A stretch of 64,000 bases of DNA from Liolophura sinensis. Its lineage: Eukaryota; Mollusca; Polyplacophora; Chitonida; Chitonidae. How positions within the stretch are numbered: the stretch's first letter is position 1; every line of letters begins with the position of its first letter. The notes under the pieces were generated by a model, which saw only the letters and a list, made by a program, of their open reading frames with translations, had not been told where the DNA came from and did not search any database. The translations under genes and the position numbers were made by a program. The stretch lies in NCBI RefSeq assembly GCF_032854445.1, contig NC_088306.1:24835764-24899763 (forward strand). The letters run 5' to 3'. Below, piece after piece: positions 20,641 to 32,432 of the stretch.

Positions 20641-22817
20641 ACAAGGTATGCTCAATGAATTATACAGTGATCTTCTTAATACACAATGCACATATTCACG
20701 AAGTCATATTCACATCAACGTTACTGGGTCAACAGCGCTCACAGGGTCGTTGGAGATTTGTCTTCACGATTGTGGCAAACCACCTATGAGTCACTGCGGA
20801 AAGATAATCTGTTGCTTGCCAAATGTCAGTTCTTTACTCCGGGCTCCTCTTCTCGAAAAGCATTTTTGAGTGTGGCGCTTACCACTAACCAAAATAAATT
20901 TTTAACAGGTCGCCTCAGAATAATATTCCGTTTGTCTAGTCCATGGATGATCGCACAGGCGTTTGACTGGGAAGTGGATCTGTGAGAATGTACACATTAG
21001 GTGCGATGCATGATAAATGCGGTAATCAACCTCACAATTTGGTATGCTAAATCTCTACATGGAAAGCTGTATCGATTATAGGGTTTGTGTTAAGCCGACA
21101 ACAAAAATACAAAGACGAAATCAAAACACTGGACAATACCACAGTTATTTATTTAAGCACTTCAACCCCACTATATCCTGGGATATACGTGATTTATATA
21201 CCCCTCAATCAAACAATAACAATTATACCGACGCGCTAAAAGTTCTTTGTCTATACTGCAGTGACAGGTAACGCGACATAAGTTATTAACTGAATGGTTG
21301 ATAAACGTTTTAGACTGGCACACAACTATTAGCGAATTAAAAGTTGAAAAAGGATCTAATCACGCTGACGCTCAAACAAGACTTAGCAGATAAACACGTT
21401 TTTGTTAAAATCAGATTAGCAATATATTTTATAATAATATGCAAATATTTGTAAATGAAAATTGTCATAATGCGTGCGTACGTGTTTGCATGATCATACC
21501 TGTTTGAAAGAAGTTCTGGCGGTTAAGGCGTCCGGAGAAGGCGGAACAGCACAGATTAGTTGACTATTGCATGGTAATATATAGAGTTTGTATTAGGCCT
21601 GTAGAGGAATTCGAGACGATAATTTTTAGCTGATGGATATAGTGCCCGTTGGACTTTCTGTCGCTTATGGTGAAGATAAGATACACAGGTGAGTGTTTAA
21701 CAACTGACTGCTGGATGGTAATATGGCCTATGCTTTTATATTAGGAATTTCCAAGGGATACTCCTTAGTCAAATTGGTGATTTTGATGGAGGGTCCGTCT
21801 GTTTCAGCGATGTGTTATGGACTGAACAAACGAATTTAATTCTTTTCTGTTTACAATCATTTAGCACAGCTTGCCGTCACCTTGGGAGCCCCTACATTCA
21901 AAACACTAACCTGGTAATTTTAGCAGAAAGTCTTCAGTCTGAGTGTTGCTGAATAATCTGTTCCTGTTGCAACGACTTATTCTGTTAAATATAACACACA
22001 TACATGTAGTCTATTAATTGAACATGAAGATTCTGTTAGGCTAACAGAACATTATACAGAATATGACACAGCATTATGTCATAACGACAGAGTACATTCT
22101 AGCAGTACTATAAAGGTGAAAGAATATATACTAAATATTATAATATAATAATTAAAAATAATATAACATGTGTGATAAAGTTGTATAAAGATTTAAGTGA
22201 AAGCAATCACTTTTTTGCTTAAATGAAAGACGAGTCAAAATTTTAGGGACATTTAACTCTTCCGGATAATGATCAGTTGTGCGTCTTTGAGGACATTTAC
22301 CGAAAACACATTATGCACTCATCCGCGACGCTCATTCCTCTTGTTTTTATTGAGCTAATTATTTAGTCAATAATACCAGACTGTGTGTATCTTATTGATA
22401 CAACAAACACGAGATGGTGAAGTCCAGTTGGTCAACATTAATATCCAGGCCTCGGTATCATGAAGCGATCTTAGATTTAAGTCAAAATTTCAAATGACTT
22501 TAAAATTGTTGTATTTTATGTAATAAGGTCAAAATATTGCTCGACAAGATAAATTCTGCGTAAGTTATTGTGTAACAAATTCCACCTAAAATAATGGAAA
22601 GGAACATACCAAATTTGATGACTGAAATTTGGATTTAAGTCTAATATCGCTTCGTGATCCCGGGGTCAGGTTGATACGGAAAGCTTTGAACAATCGGAGG
22701 ATTTCATTAAGATTTGGTGAACTGGAGGAGCAGCTTACATAACATACCAACAACACTGACATACATACCAGAGATAGAGCACTCGAATTTATGAATCTAT
22801 GTGTCGAAAAGACATTC

Positions 22818-22982
22818 GCACAGCAGTCGTCAACCAATAAGGAAGTTCCAGGTCAGTAATCCCAAGGACAATGCCCAAAGTAACGTATAACACACACCAT
22901 CAAAGATCTAAGACAGTAAATAAAGTACGAAAAAAGGACTTACTCATTCAAAGAAAAGCAGTCAACAGTTTTCATTGATGTT
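22818..22982 (+). repeat. Diverged direct repeat, copy 2
   Basis: Second copy of the block at 20478-20640, lying about 530 bp upstream of the receptor start codon. Confidence 0.65.
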
Positions 22983-23508
22983 AGGAAGACGTCATTATGG
23001 CTTGACAGAATTCTTTAAGTTCGATCGATTTTCAATAGCACGCACAGGCCTCTGATAACATACTGAGTCTTCAGTGATAGGGCTTCGGTCAATGAAAACG
23101 TATTTCCCATGAGATAGCAGGGCATCATGTTTATTATTAATTGACTTGCCATAATGTATTATCTGTTCAGATGTAAATACCTGTCTGTATAAGTCACTAT
23201 TTGCAAAGGATGGCGCGTGCAGATATGTGTCAGTTTCACAGTAACCATCAGATGTTTTGTGAACTTTGGAGACCAGATAGCAGAAAAACGTTTTACAATT
23301 ACAGTGGTCACGAAGCAAGGACAATGAAGGAAAGAGCATAAAACAGAAATTAAAATGTTATCACTTCGTCTTACAGGTTTGCTATAGTGTGCATAAGCCC
23401 CAGCTGCTGATGTCCGGAACGCTTGCGAAGAGGATGGTTTATCTTCAGGGTGCACGTCCACCAAAACCAGTTCAGTGCTGAACATTTCCAGGTATCAACA
23501 CTTTAAAC

Positions 23509-26190
23509 ATGTTGCTTGTCAGTGCAATTGTCCATCTGATCGTGCTCAGTAAAATGTGTGGATCTTCATCTCTAATCAACTTAACGCAACGCTCGGGTAA
23601 AATCGAAACACCTGGGTACCCGTTGATTTACGGTAACAATTTACATCTTACTTGGACAATCAACAGTTCGACCCCCATGCGATTCTTACTCACTATGGTT
23701 TTCTTCGATATCGAAAACTCTGTGGGTTGTAAAAATGATCGTCTAGAAGTCAGGGTACATCCGGGTAGTCCGGGATGTATCCTTCCACCTGTCGTGTGCG
23801 GAAGAATGAATGGTTTCCCGACAACATGGAATACGGTTTCCTACGGCGTGCAAATCGATTTCAAGTCGGACACGTCTGTGACGAATCGAGGATTCAACAT
23901 GGAGTACGAAACCCAAGACGTCGAAAGCAATGAGCTTTGTAACCTCATGCGAAAAGGAGACAGTTTCTGCGGCACAATTTACAGTGAGTACCTGGGGGAT
24001 GGAGCAAGATACCCAGTAAATTTGAACTGTTCATGGGAAATAACGTCGAACGTTAGCCGAGAGCTACACGTTCAAATCAGCAAGTTCAACTTGGAATTTT
24101 TTGGAGAATCCTGCGAAGAAGATCATCTGAGCATTTACACAAAGAGTGATGAAGAAAACAATCACCTGGGAACGTTTTGCGGAAGGAGAGATCCGTGGGA
24201 GATTCTAGTCAATGGTTCTAACTCTATCCTACTGAGGTTGATTACCGATGAAGGGGATAACCTTGGCGGATTTCGCATCGAATATTTCAGCGCCGTCTCA
24301 AAGGCTGACGAGATTTTCTCTGATTCTGCGCAGCTACGCATCAAAGGGAGACAAAAGGGGATGCTTCACGTGCCAATAGCCTGGACGCACTTACGTGAGC
24401 AGAAAGCCGTGCTTCGTTGGCAACTTCAAGCCGATCATGGTTTCACTATCAGGCTCAGCGGCCGATTTCGATCACCCAACCGTAGTGGTGTATTCGTAAC
24501 AGTGTACGACGCCCCGACTGACAGCTACGACGACGACAAGAAAGAATACCACCTCACGTCGGGAGACTCCTTCAGTAAACAGTCATCGGGATTCCACTTG
24601 GTTGTCAAGGCCATTTTTAATCTGACATCGGAGATGAAGCATCTTAACATGACCTACAGCACAGCGAACTACCTTTTATCAAACGATATTCACATTCGCT
24701 ACCTAAACAAAGGTGACTACACGTTCGCCAACAGACCTAAAGTAACATTTAAATGCTGTGTTTATCATCAATTAGTCACGCTCCCAGATAAAACGATCGC
24801 ATTTAACCTCAAAGAAAACGGTGTATTCGGGGCTCTTCCAAATGACGGAAGCTGTTCTACCGCTGGAGTGGTTGTATTTGACGGAGGTTTTGCCCCATCC
24901 CAGACCATTGGCCCCGTTTGTGATACAATACCAAACAGGGTCTACGAAACATTTCATAATTTCGTCAGTATGTCCTCTACCATTTTCGTATTTGTCTACG
25001 GCTATTCTAATACACCTGCTTTGATGAATTCCCAGTACAAACTAGAAGCATGGCCGACAGCTTGTGCAGCCAAGCATGTGACAAGAGCTTTTTTATCCTT
25101 GCCTACCTCCCACTTTCCCATGGAAGGAAGTGATGACAGCAATCTCACCTCTATTTCGATTGAAACATCTCATACAAAAGTTCAAAGCCAGGCCATTCTC
25201 GTGCCAGTGAAGATTCGCATTAGTTCCGTATACGACCCCGAAGGCTGCTTCCTAGTGTTTGTCCATCCGTTAGAAAACTCTGAGCCTCCCATTGAAATCA
25301 CTGACGAAGGTCAAAACATAACGGCTACTTTGTGCCAGAAGTGGCCCATTAAAACGGAACCGTACGAGAAGTCGGAAGAGACGCTTCCAGTCGCATGGTC
25401 AAAATTTTCTCAGCAGTGGTCTTGTAGTGTTAGCGAAAATTCCACGGATGTTGAAGGAACCGTGTACAGAACAGAAGGGAACGCCAACGCCACGTGGTCA
25501 CAGCGTCTTGTTCTCTTCAGACGAGGAGACGTAGACACTCATCTTTGTGGCGAGGCTCCTCGGTGTGTGGACAAGAATAAGCCTCAGATGCTGCTTTCCC
25601 CGTGCGGAATCATATCTCATTCGGGCCCAGAATGCACTTGGATCCTTCACGACTCCTCAGATGTGAGGCCTCATTACTGGATTGTCCATATTTTGTCAGT
25701 GTCGCCGACACAGAATGAAAATTGTTCCATAACCACAGAAGAACTCATCCGCGATGGAGAAACACCGATAAAGACAAGGTTTAGCTGCTCTGATCTCGTT
25801 TCGAATCGCCAGATAAGCTACCAAACAATGGAGCTGTACAGCTCTCTTGTAATATCCAACACGCATACGAATGCTTTAAAAATCAGATTTAGTAAAACAT
25901 TTGTGTCTCCCTTTATTCTTGGTGAAGAACATTTAACAGGAACCAACAAATCTTGTCCGGAAAATAGTACGTATTTTGAAAGCTTCTGTTATGCGTTTCA
26001 CCGTCAGAAGGGAAACTTAACATGGACTTACGCTGAAGAGGCATGCAAAATGAAAAATGGTCACTTAGTGTCCATAACGAGACGTCAGGAGCTAGATTTT
26101 CTTAAGCGTCAGTTGGGATCACACTGGAGTTATGATTTATTTCAGCCACCGTTTGGATACATATTTGTCGGACTGAGCGATTTAAACAGG
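23509..26190 (+). CDS. Receptor exon 1: signal peptide, CUB domains, lectin start
   Basis: 894 codons. The ATG opens a hydrophobic leader (LLVSAIVHLIVLS). The donor is aacagg/gtaaga after GLSDLNR, in the middle of a C-type lectin domain. The frame runs on 14 codons into the intron before a stop. Confidence 0.9.
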
Positions 26191-29100
26191 GTAAGATATT
26201 TCAGTTTATTCACTGATGTATTGTACTGCTGATAACATTAACATTTTATCTTTAGGTGAAGGTAAGTTTTATAGTAAGAGACGCGGAATCGGGTCAAAAC
26301 AGGAACCAATGTAGCAGTTTCCGGACAGCATAGTAGGCCTACGAAAAAATGAGATTTGTGACAAATCTGCGTTAAATACACTGCATGTTTCTAAAAGTCT
26401 TAATTTGATTTATTTTTTAAGCCGCACTCAAGGATATAACAGGTATTAAGAGCTTAAATAACAACCTTAGTGCTTACACACTTCCAGATGAAATGATACT
26501 ATTGGCAGTTTAATGAGGGAACTAGAAATAAAAACTGTCAAAATGTTAATATTCCCCTAAGAGTGTAATAATCATACATCTCTGATAATGGAGCTTTTGA
26601 GCATTGTTGGAAATACTAGGAGAGAAATCTTGATAAATAAGTAATTTGGTTTTATTATTTATTTATTTGGTTGGTGTTTTTCGCCGTACTCAAGAATATT
26701 TCACTTATAAGACGGCGGCCAGAATTATGCTGGGTGGAAACCGGGCACAACCCGGGGGAAACCAACGACCGTCCGCAGGTTGCTGACAGTCTAGTCATAT
26801 TATGAATAAATTGTGCGTTAGTAATGAAATTTAAGCAGCGTATGGTTAGTTAATAGCATATCTCGCATAAATACATTGGCATTACATAAATCGTAGGCGT
26901 GAGACCAGAGAGTACATATGTATCGAGAGCACCTCTAAGTGATGATTTTAAGGTGTGGGGGGGCCTCCGTGGCTCAGTTGGTTAGCGCGCTAGCGCAGCG
27001 CAATGACCCAAGAGCCTCTCACCAATGCGGTCGCTGTGAGTTGAAGTCCAGCTCATGCTGGCTTCCTCTCCGGCCGCACGTGAGAAGGTCTGTCCGTAAC
27101 CTGCGGATGGTCGTCGGTTTCCCCCGGGGCTATGCCCGGGTTCCCCCCACCATAATGCTGGCCGCCGTCGTATAAGTGAAATATTCTTGATTACGGCGTA
27201 AAACACCAAGCAACTAAATCAATAATAAATGTTTTCGTGTGTGTGTGTGCCTTCCAACGGTTTCTTTATTTCGGTTCTTGCGTACTTATTTCCTATGTGA
27301 CCATAACTTATTGCAAATGTCTTCAGGCATTTTAACGTGAAAGCCTGCGAGTAATTTGTGAACAAAAATTTTAAACGATTTGCCGATCTAAGCCATTGAT
27401 ATTTCTGTCATCCTTACAAACTTTTATTGTCACGCATTCCACATCTTCTGTTCTTAAGAACATCCTTCCAAGAAAGTATTTTGCCTGTCTTATCTTTGTC
27501 TCAAGACAAATTGTTGAAAGACAAAAAAACTGTAATAATAAATCTACGCATTATTCTTAAACATAGTATCCAGGGCATGCCCAAACCATTCGACATGGTG
27601 GCCGGTTTGGTTTCTGAATCATTTTGTACCAACTACGGGTAAGCTTTCTACTCCTGAATGTACATGTGTGTATCATGAATGCGCTCCCTATTTTGCAGTC
27701 TGGTGTATATCGGTGGCAAGATGGCAACCCGTTGTCTGTGGCGGACTGGTATCATCCCTGGGACCTTAATCACAACATCTTGCCTTTCCACCCAGCATTA
27801 CCATTAACTCGTCAACAGTCCCAGCCTGTGGCGGACAAAAACAAACGCTGTGTAGCAATGGCTGTTGGCAATGTGCACTTTTCCACAAATTGGGCCAAGA
27901 TCCCTTGTTTAAGGCCTTACGAAAACCCGTCGTATATTTGCAAATGGCCTGCAATTCAAGAAAATACAACAGGGGACAGTAAGCCTGCAAGTAACTCGGA
28001 CACATTAAGAGAAGATCTCACAACGGCTTTCTCTAACATTCATCGCTTGAACAAGGCTAACGAGGACTCTATGACGAATGAACTGTTCGTATGCCCGAAA
28101 CAATGGACATATATTGGTGAGCAATGCTATAGTTTGCTGTCTGAAGACATTCCGTTAGACGCGAATTTACCTGTCTGGAAGGCTAGACAGCTGTGCGATC
28201 AAATGGGTGGAGAACTTGCTCTTGCAGAAATCTTGTTACCAGAAACTCTTCTGTACCATTTGGAACTGTGGGGAATTGGGCAAGGAGATGGAAACATATG
28301 GGTCCGAACAAAGGATGAAAAACCAGGCTGCACGTCTTTTTCCGCCTTACTACAGGGACGAGTGGCACTTCCATCTGAAAAGGCGGCGTCTAACTGTGCT
28401 CTAGACGAAGGTCGAACTCAGTTTGTTCTTTGCGAAACGAATCCAGATGTCCTGAACATGACGTGTCAGGAGCATCAGTTCATGTGCCAAGACGGAACGT
28501 GTTTACCTGACATCCGCGTCTGCGATGGTCAGCCAGACTGTCTTGACGGAAGCGACGAGGAACTGTGCCGTGAGCATCAAGACGATTTCTTTTTCGCCTG
28601 CGAGGACGGTAATGTGATTTCGATTTCTGATGTTTGCGACTTTTGGCCAGACTGCAGTGACGAAAGTGATGAGATCGGCTGCCAACACAGAGCATGTGGT
28701 CCACAGGAATTTTCGTGTGGAAATCAGCAGTGCATTCCTATAGAGCAGAAATGTGATTTTGTGGCGAACTGTCGAGACGCATCCGATGAAGATCGCTGTG
28801 ACTGGGGTGTGGACAGTTGCAAAGGTTTCGCATGCCCCGATGCGACGTGTTTGCCTCTAAGCAGAGTGACGGATTTAGTAGCAGACTGTCCGGACGGCAG
28901 CGAAGCCGACGAATACTCAGGTGACCATCTTCGCTTGACTTTTCCTGAACATAGCGAGGAAAGTGGGATTGACCATATAAACAATAAGGCATGGTGCCCC
29001 GGGACCATGCTGTACAGAAGATGCCACCGTGATCGCGTCACCTGCTTTCATCGAGCAAACGTCTGTGTGTATGACCAAAATGAACATGGGGACATATTAC

Positions 29101-30947
29101 ATTGCCGTGACGGAATTCACTTGGAAAACTGTGAAGACTACAAGTGTCCAAATCACTTCAAATGTCCTAAATCATACTGTATTCCTTGGCACAAAGTCTG
29201 CGATGGGCAAGTGGATTGTATCGATGGAGCAGACGAAAGCAAATGCCATCTCACCTCCTGCCCCGGTCGACTGCGATGCAAAGACTCGCATCAATGCATA
29301 ACCAGGGAGCAAATGTGTGATGGTAGATTCCACTGTAGAGGATCATGGACCGATGAACGGTTCTGTGACCTGCTTCGGTGGACGTGTCCACAAGGATGTC
29401 GTTGCCAGGGATACGGAGTCGACTGTAACCAAGGTGGTGTCACGAGCATCCCTGACAATCTTCTCGCCAATACAAGAGTCCTGCAACTCGACAGAAATGA
29501 CGTACAGTTGACGATTTCTTCCTTTAACAAGACGCCTTATCTTCTTGTTCTGCGTCTCGCGAGGAACAACATTTCTTACGTTCCGATGGGATCATTTTCC
29601 AGTCTTCTAAATTTGCGAATCCTGGATCTGAGATTCAATGTCATCAAGTCGTTGTACGCAGACATGTTTCATGGTCTTATCAGCTTGAGGTCTCTACTAC
29701 TCCAGGGTAATCCGTTGCGTATTCTACCGCCTCGGTCTTTTGTGGGCCTGAACACAGTAAATTTGCTGAACCTCAGCGGGCTTGGTATTAACAGAATCGA
29801 CAGAGGCGCATTCGTTGGCCTTCAAAGTTTAGAACACCTTGATATATCTAACAATGATTTAGCTGTTTTAGAACCTGGATTTGTTCCGCATTCTATAAAC
29901 CTGATTTCAATAAGCTTAACAGGGAATGGTTTGGACGATACGCCTGCCGAAACGTTCGCCAAGATTGTAGCAAAGAAAGTGTGGACGGACTCCTTCAAGT
30001 TTTGTTGTCTTGTCAATCCGAACTCTGTCGATGAATGCGTCCCAAACGCTGACGTTGTTTCGTCCTGTAAAGACCTCCTCTCTACCGTAATACTCAGGAG
30101 TTTTGTTTGGTTCTTGGGCGTGGCATGCACAGTTGGCAACATTATTGTGTTTATTTGGCGAATCCGCTCTGGATGTGACAGCAGATCGTCCGTGTACGTC
30201 ATACACCTTGCCACCTCTGACGCCTTAATGGGTCTGTATTTAATCATTTTGGCCTCCACTGACACTTTTTATAGAGGGAACTACATCTTGCACGACACAG
30301 AATGGCGCCGTGGAGCCGGCTGCCAATTTCTGGGCGTACTCACGACAGTTTCATGTCAAATGTCAATGTTCACTTTGTTTGCCTTGGCTTGGGATCGCTA
30401 TTTCGCCGTAATGTCTCCACTTTCCTACCAGTTGCGTTCGACGCGTCACGTTTGGATGATATCCGGAGGACTTTGGTGTGTCTCTTTCCTCATAGCTCTC
30501 GTACCTGTCGTCGTACCAAGCCTCAAAGAATTCTATGGAAAGAATGCGTTGTGCATGCCTTTCATTTTCACGGATTCTAAAAGTGCAGGATGGGAATACG
30601 CGACAGCCATCTTTGTTGGATTAAACGGCCTTTGCATTGTTATTATGATAGCTCTTTACGGCGCCATATACTGCCGCGTCCGAGAGTCGCAAATGGACAT
30701 GGGAAGAAATGACAGATCAGATCTCGTCGTTGCTAAGCGACTGTCTTTGGTCCTCCTTACAAATATCATCTCGTGGATCCCGCTCATCATGGCCAACGTC
30801 ATCAGCCTAGCAACCGTTCCGCTCACGCGAGACATGGCAACCATGCTGACGGGGGTGTTACTCCCATTGAATCCTGCCATCAACCCGTACCTGTACACGT
30901 TCAGCTCTTGCGTAAGGCGGAACTCTGGGAATTTCAAAACAACTTAG
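23509..30947 (+). CDS. GRL101-like receptor: CUB, C-type lectin, LDLa, LRR and 7TM
   Basis: Two exons, 23509-26190 and 27699-30947, join in phase 0 inside a C-type lectin domain and give 1976 residues to the stop. Order: signal peptide (about 1-17); CUB 1 (17-134); CUB 2 (144-258); a beta-rich region with further CUB-like Cys (to about 800); lectin domain 1 (816-975); lectin domain 2 (1026-1139); six LDL-receptor class A modules (1150-1450); LRR N-cap CPQGCRC and about seven leucine-rich repeats (1456-1665); a rhodopsin-type 7TM bundle from about 1690, with DRYFAV at 1793 and NPAINPY at 1952. LDLa plus LRR plus 7TM is the plan of Lymnaea GRL101 and the relaxin-receptor LGRs. The ligand is unknown. 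The coding tail ends abruptly after NPxxY (see the feature at 30908). Confidence 0.9.
26650..26790 (-). repeat. SINE family A fragment
   Basis: Tail (ttggttggtgtttttcgccg) and body up to ccgcaggttgctgacagtct are kept. The tRNA head is missing. Confidence 0.8.
26958..27225 (+). repeat. SINE family A, full length
   Basis: tRNA-like head ggcctccgtggctcagttgg with box A (tggctcagttggttagc) and a box-B-like gagttgaagtcc, then body (ctggcttcctctccggcc.. ccataatgctggccgccgtc) and tail gaaatattcttgattacggc. Confidence 0.9.
27699..30947 (+). CDS. Receptor exon 2: lectin end, LDLa, LRR, 7TM
   Basis: 1082 codons plus stop. It starts SGVYRWQDGNPLSVADW, completing lectin domain 1. The LDLa modules keep the CDG..DC.DGSDE calcium-site pattern, weakest in the fourth (CPDGSEADE) and the sixth. 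The stop at 30945-30947 falls only 13 residues after the YLYTF of TM7. Confidence 0.92.
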   Translation, partial: SGVYRWQDGNPLSVADWYHPWDLNHNILPFHPALPLTRQQSQPVADKNKRCVAMAVGNVHFSTNWAKIPCLRPYENPSYICKWPAIQENTTGDSKPASNSDTLREDLTTAFSNIHRLNKANEDSMTNELFVCPKQWTYIGEQCYSLLSEDIPLDANLPVWKARQLCDQMGGELALAEILLPETLLYHLELWGIGQGDGNIWVRTKDEKPGCTSFSALLQGRVALPSEKAASNCALDEGRTQFVLCETNPDVLNMTCQEHQFMCQDGTCLPDIRVCDGQPDCLDGSDEELCREHQDDFFFACEDGNVISISDVCDFWPDCSDESDEIGCQHRACGPQEFSCGNQQCIPIEQKCDFVANCRDASDEDRCDWGVDSCKGFACPDATCLPLSRVTDLVADCPDGSEADEYSGDHLRLTFPEHSEESGIDHINNKAWCPGTMLYRRCHRDRVTCFHRANVCVYDQNEHGDILHCRDGIHLENCEDYKCPNHFKCPKSYCIPWHKVCDGQVDCIDGADESKCHLTSCPGRLRCKDSHQCITREQMCDGRFHCRGSWTDERFCDLLRWTCPQGCRCQGYGVDCNQGGVTSIPDNLLANTRVLQLDRNDVQLTISSFNKTPYLLVLRLARNNISYVPMGSFSSLLNLRILDLRFNVIKSLYADMFHGLISLRSLLLQGNPLRILPPRSFVGLNTVNLLNLSGLGINRIDRGAFVGLQSLEHLDISNNDLAVLEPGFVPHSINLISISLTGNGLDDTPAETFAKIVAKKVWTDSFKFCCLVNPNSVDECVPNADVVSSCKDLLSTVILRSFVWFLGVACTVGNIIVFIWRIRSGCDSRSSVYVIHLATSDALMGLYLIILASTDTFYRGNYILHDTEWRRGAGCQFLGVLTTVSCQMSMFTLFALAWDRYFAVMSPLSYQLRSTRHVWMISGGLWCVSFLIALVPVVVPSLKEFYGKNALCMPFIFTDSKSAGWEYATAIFVGLNGLCIVIMIALYGAIYCRVRESQMDMGRNDRSDLVVAKRLSLVLLTNIISWIPLIMANVISLATVPLTRDMATMLTGVLLPLNPAINPYLYTFSSCVRRNSGNFKTT

Positions 30948-31138
30948 AACACGAAAAAAAGCCGACTGAGGTGAATGTAGCCAAAATCGCCTGTCAGAAA
31001 AACAACAACATGAACGATAATTTCCACACCACAGGTGAAATAGTATTAAAACAGCGAAAAGTTTTAGCGCATGCCAATAATATACAACGGCAGACAATGG
31101 CATCCAGTGTCTGGGACGCGGGATATTTTAGGCCTTTG
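30908..31138 (+). pseudogene. Out-of-frame remnant of the receptor cytoplasmic tail
   Basis: Directly after TM7, a second frame opens at 30908 reading LRKAELWEFQNNLEHEKKP.., a typical amphipathic helix 8 and polar tail. It stays open to a donor-like ttg/gtgagt at 31138. The main frame gives only CVRRNSGNFKTT before its stop. One base lost near 30906-30908 (or a sequencing error) would explain both observations. Confidence 0.6.
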
Positions 31139-31679
31139 GTGAGTGTTTCCATACATATAACCCTATTCATGCTTGCTCATTCAATGTCCGATTGGCATCT
31201 GGTGCCTGGGATGTGGTGAAATTTACGTCGTACTCAGCTCCTTAGAAGGTCAATACAAAAGCGCAAAGGTCAAAGGTCAAAGAGAATGTTAACTTACATT
31301 GGGACGTATTAAGAGGGTTAATTTTATGTTTCGTGGAACTTACAAACATTTCTAATAATCTCTCAAAAAATATAATTTACATTTACAGATGTGTGAGCAA
31401 ACACTCCAAAAGGCCATCAGTTATGCATTGACATAATATTGTATTTTTTGTTGACCCCATTGTATGTTGTGTTGGCCCTATTGTATGTGGCAGAATGGAT
31501 TGCTATGAACTATTGTAGTCTATATAAACAGATTTTGTAACATAAACCTGTGTCGCAGTAAAGGAATCTATTAAAGCATAACTGATAAAACAGAATACTA
31601 TCCACAAAGAACTTAATCAAGTAAGGCGGATACACCGCCATATTGACGTAAAACGCTTTAGGAGAGACCAAATCACTGT

Positions 31680-31760
31680 TCACTCCAAAAATATACTTGC
31701 AAAGCCACTGTTTCACATCAAAATCAATAAAAATGAAAGGCATGCACAACGCATTACACA
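31680..31760 (-). pseudogene. Inverted fragment resembling the receptor ECL2-TM5 region
   Basis: On the - strand it reads NALCMPFIFIDFDVKQW, against NALCMPFIFTDSKSAGW in the receptor. 31730-31755 is the exact reverse complement of 30543-30568 (26 bases). Similarity fades quickly on either side. It is probably a decayed piece of a receptor copy. Confidence 0.5.
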
Positions 31761-31911
31761 TTGCATGTGTATTATCACTAAAACACATGGGTTCCAATAA
31801 TTCTGTCGTTTTGCATTAACCAAAGGATCACACACTTCACAACCAGTCACATTTTACATTCTTTTGAAACGGGTGAACATCAATGGCATGTGTGCAAAAA
31901 TCGCCAGCGAA

Positions 31912-31925
31912 TACCAGGGGGTGCT
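31912..31925 (+). promoter_or_regulatory. Weak CTCF-like match
   Basis: taccagggggtgct departs from the CTCF core at its first base and at tg in place of cg. It lies 3' of the receptor gene. Weak on its own. Confidence 0.15.
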
Positions 31926-32324
31926 AAATTAACTTCTTTGTGTATATGTTAAATTTAACAAATAATTCGATGGTAGAGTTTTAACAATTAAAAGTTTTCG
32001 GTTTTAAAACAAATATGTTGCTGATTTTATTAAATTACTATTGTGTGCAATTTTACATGGCGTCATTTTTTGGCTTTATTCGCAAAGACACCGTGCTTTA
32101 ACCTTTCTGCATTTGTCTTTTATATGTTTAACGCCCTACTTCTGATTGATTCACATACATGACAATTTGCGGTCAGCTTGGCGGCTTGAGAAAACCAGGA
32201 AATGCTTGAAGAAAATCTCCGCATCTAGCCAATTTTCATGTTTCCCGTTCGATCAGACTTGGGAGTTAAACCAAGAATCTAAAGGAAATGCTCAGCACCC
32301 ACTTGAATATTTATTCATCTGATT

Positions 32325-32432
32325 AGAGCTTCATGCCGTGTTCAAGACATTTCACTTATCGACGGAGGCCAGCATTATGGTAGGAGGAAACCTGACCAAG
32401 GCAGAGTGAAACCCATGACTATCCGCATATGA
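32325..32432 (-). repeat. SINE family A fragment
   Basis: Tail remnant (gccgtgttcaagacatttca) and body (ccagcattatggtaggagga) without a head. Confidence 0.65.

Larger units (their letters stand above)
20222..23508. other. Gene-free spacer upstream of the receptor gene
   Basis: AT-rich and without recognisable exons. It carries a diverged direct repeat (about 20478-20640 and 22818-22982). An open frame on the - strand (22995-23339, 114 codons) matches nothing I know, and it has neither splice context nor obvious codon bias. Confidence 0.45.
26191..27698 (+). other. Receptor intron 1
   Basis: Its boundaries are gtaaga and ccctattttgcag. It contains a SINE A fragment (26650-26790, reverse) and a full-length SINE A (26958-27225, forward). 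Confidence 0.85.

Noticed and set aside
26958-27030. tRNA gene (box A and box B like sequences)
   Set aside because: The same head occurs in many copies with a fixed body and tail and does not fold to a full cloverleaf; it is the head of SINE family A. The same holds for the heads at 32603, 33776, 50398 and 59370.
30773-31219. Independent gene in the frame overlapping the receptor 3' end
   Set aside because: Only the part after TM7 looks protein-like, and it continues the receptor; it is better explained as a frame break in the same gene.
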